From: Verpa conica
Taxonomy: Eukaryota > Ascomycota > Pezizomycetes > Pezizales > Morchellaceae
DNA length: 64,000 nucleotides
Direction: 5' to 3'
Assembly (NCBI GenBank): GCA_033030425.1
Contig: JAUFSD010000018.1
Span: 62,001 to 126,000, forward strand
In this document: positions 62,737 through 64,000 of the stretch, piece by piece
Layout: every line of letters begins with the position of its first letter
Numbering within the stretch: position 1 is the first letter of the stretch
Notes under the pieces: generated by a model
Told to the model about the DNA's origin: nothing
Seen by the model: the letters and a program-made list of their open reading frames with translations, nothing else
The model's database searches: none
Translations under genes and position numbers: made by a program

Positions 62737-62839
62737 TACTCATTCTAGTATGAATTAATTAATTAATCATAAGTACATGGTACTCATTCTAGTATGAATT
62801 AATTAATTAATCATAAGTACATGGTACTCATTCTAGTAT
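62737..62839 (-). mobile_element. two adjacent short-element copies separated by repeated target
   Basis: TACTCATTCTAGTAT occurs three times (62737-62751, 62781-62795, 62825-62839). It alternates with two identical 29-base inserts (62752-62780 and 62796-62824) that end CATAAGTACATGG. Formally this is a 44-base tandem repeat of 2.3 units. Because the insert matches elements elsewhere and the spacer does not, it can also be read as element insertion with target duplication followed by tandem duplication or a second insertion. Confidence 0.65.
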
Positions 62840-62973
62840 TCTCTGTGTGATATCCTAGGAATCAACTTAAATTCATCTTACATTAAAAGGGAATTAAAAG
62901 CACTTTCCAACTACTATCTCCATATGAAAAACAATAATCTGTAAAACCCCATAGACAATTGTATACTACCGAT

Positions 62974-64000
62974 TCAATAGTTCTGCACTTTCTTCATAGC
63001 CTGATCTGCCACCATCTTCTCCCATTCCTTCAAGAACTCAACCACCTTATCCACATCCTCCTTCCACCTCACCCCCCAAACTGCAAATCTACAAAGCCTC
63101 CTCAACATGCGAAAGCATGGCTTATACGCATATCTCGTAAACACCGGCAACGCCGCATCCATCTCAGTCTCAAACAGCCTCTTTAACTCTGCGCGCTGGC
63201 CATCCACTGGGATATTACCATCACTCTCCTCGTCCCCATCATACCCTTCCTCTGCGCCCCACCTCCACAACCACGACGGAGCCCTGTTCGCCATAACTCT
63301 CGGCACAGAAAGCGCGGCCTCCCAATCAACAACGCCCGAAACCACCCACTCAACAGCCTCCTCACTCCCCACAGAAACCACAAATATATTCCTCGGCACA
63401 AGCTCTGGATGAAACAAGACATTCGCATCATCGCCCAAACAACCCAACCTCTCCATCTGCATAACCACACCCGAAAGCTTCTGCATGTACCCATCCACAA
63501 CCTCCACCTCCCCCAACGACACCACAAAATTACCACACACAGCCCTCCACGACTCGAACTGCGACAACAACATATCCCTCGTCGTCACCTGAGCATAACT
63601 CCTACACTCCGTCGCGGTCCCTAGATCGAAGCTCTCAACCTCGATAGCAGAACTACCCGGCTTCGGCCCTAGCACGCCTGCTCGCGAGAAGCGTACTTTG
63701 TCCATCTTGACATACAGATCGACGAGCTTCCGCACGAGCCGCTTCTTCTCGCCGAACGTCATCTGGTTGAACACCTCGTCGAGCGGCACACCCTTGATGT
63801 GGGTCTCGAGGATGTACGGTAGCTCAACCGGACACCCGTTATCACCCTCGAGGTCGAATGCGATGGTCCTAGGTGCTGGGATAGTGGTGTGAGTTTCGAG
63901 ATAGTACAAGACAGCAACTTCGCGGTCTAGACGGGTACCGTTGTTTTTCTCCTTTCGTGGGAGACGTAGGATGTAGGTGTTGGTTTGTTCTTTTTCTGCT
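62974..64000 (-). CDS. aminoglycoside-phosphotransferase-like (APH) kinase, 5' end outside window
   Basis: The frame is open from the stop at 62974 to the right edge of the window, so at least the N-terminus is missing. About 342 codons are visible. The fold family is recognisable from the catalytic-loop segment FHPELVPRNIFVV (His at 63409-63411) and the metal-binding segment GVVDWEAALSVPRV that follows. The usual APH loop is HGDLHxGN; here the Asp position is Glu. Fungal members of this Phosphotransferase enzyme family group are mostly uncharacterised and probably phosphorylate small molecules or have lost activity. A Trp/Arg-rich C-terminus (RMLRRLCRFAVWGVRWKEDV) is typical of fungal members. 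It is on the same strand as the FAD monooxygenase, with 744 bases between. Confidence 0.8.
   Translation of the reverse strand, partial: AEKEQTNTYILRLPRKEKNNGTRLDREVAVLYYLETHTTIPAPRTIAFDLEGDNGCPVELPYILETHIKGVPLDEVFNQMTFGEKKRLVRKLVDLYVKMDKVRFSRAGVLGPKPGSSAIEVESFDLGTATECRSYAQVTTRDMLLSQFESWRAVCGNFVVSLGEVEVVDGYMQKLSGVVMQMERLGCLGDDANVLFHPELVPRNIFVVSVGSEEAVEWVVSGVVDWEAALSVPRVMANRAPSWLWRWGAEEGYDGDEESDGNIPVDGQRAELKRLFETEMDAALPVFTRYAYKPCFRMLRRLCRFAVWGVRWKEDVDKVVEFLKEWEKMVADQAMKKVQNY

Noticed and set aside
1..64000. Secondary-metabolite cluster around the FAD monooxygenase
   Set aside because: No polyketide synthase, peptide synthetase, terpene cyclase, P450 or pathway regulator is seen within the window.
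1..64000. CRISPR arrays, bacterial operons or organelle DNA
   Set aside because: The genes are spliced and eukaryotic, and no regularly spaced direct repeats with unique spacers occur.

Overview
The window looks like a piece of a filamentous ascomycete genome (Pezizomycotina). The genes have short GT-AG introns, mostly 50-70 bases. The families are fungal: secreted PL4 and GH55 polysaccharide-degrading enzymes, a DUF1996 secreted protein, F-box/ankyrin proteins, a HeLo-like protein fused to a pseudokinase, and a TDT-type transporter. Gene density is low and the intergenic stretches are long (up to about 8 kb). They carry microsatellites, small dispersed insertions and decayed coding relics. 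I cannot name the species; a Pezizomycete or Leotiomycete would fit.

Layout. 1-1640: a GC-rich repeat block ending in poly-T abuts a four-exon gene with no visible 5' end. 2465-4069 (-): two-exon HeLo-like/pseudokinase gene. 7146-8473 (-): six-exon multi-pass membrane protein. 8474-14294: nothing recognisable. 14295-16490 (+): PL4 rhamnogalacturonan lyase. 17123-18729 (-): TDT/malate-sulfite transporter homologue, probably broken. 20303-20962 (-): F-box/ankyrin protein. 22954-23829 (-): AMPK-type glycogen-binding (CBM48-like) protein with G-rich repeats upstream. 27676-28595 (-): hemerythrin-like protein. 28596-36737: gene-free stretch with a large foldback and copies of a small dispersed element. 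36738-38351 (+): DUF1996 protein. 40947-41714 (+): second F-box/ankyrin gene. 42383-42697: stop-riddled coding relic. 47517-49518 (+): MFS sugar-type transporter with one junction out of frame. 51452-54298 (+): GH55 exo-beta-1,3-glucanase. 54991-57597 (+): ClC chloride channel/exchanger. 57997-58812 (+): coiled-coil protein. 60564-62229 (-): FAD monooxygenase. 62974-64000 (-): aminoglycoside-phosphotransferase-like protein, cut by the window edge.

How the genes relate. There is no biosynthetic cluster. Extracellular carbohydrate use is the main theme (PL4, GH55, DUF1996, MFS transporter), mixed with ion and acid transport (ClC, TDT) and rapidly evolving fungal families (HeLo-like/pseudokinase, F-box/ankyrin). 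The most interesting observations are the MLKL-like HeLo-like plus pseudokinase architecture, and a short AT-tailed insertion element. That element is present in at least six copies, and four insertion sites (five copies) are flanked by or interleaved with direct repeats of 9-15 bases. Exon models were built by hand from reading frames, splice signals and remembered family motifs; no alignment was run.
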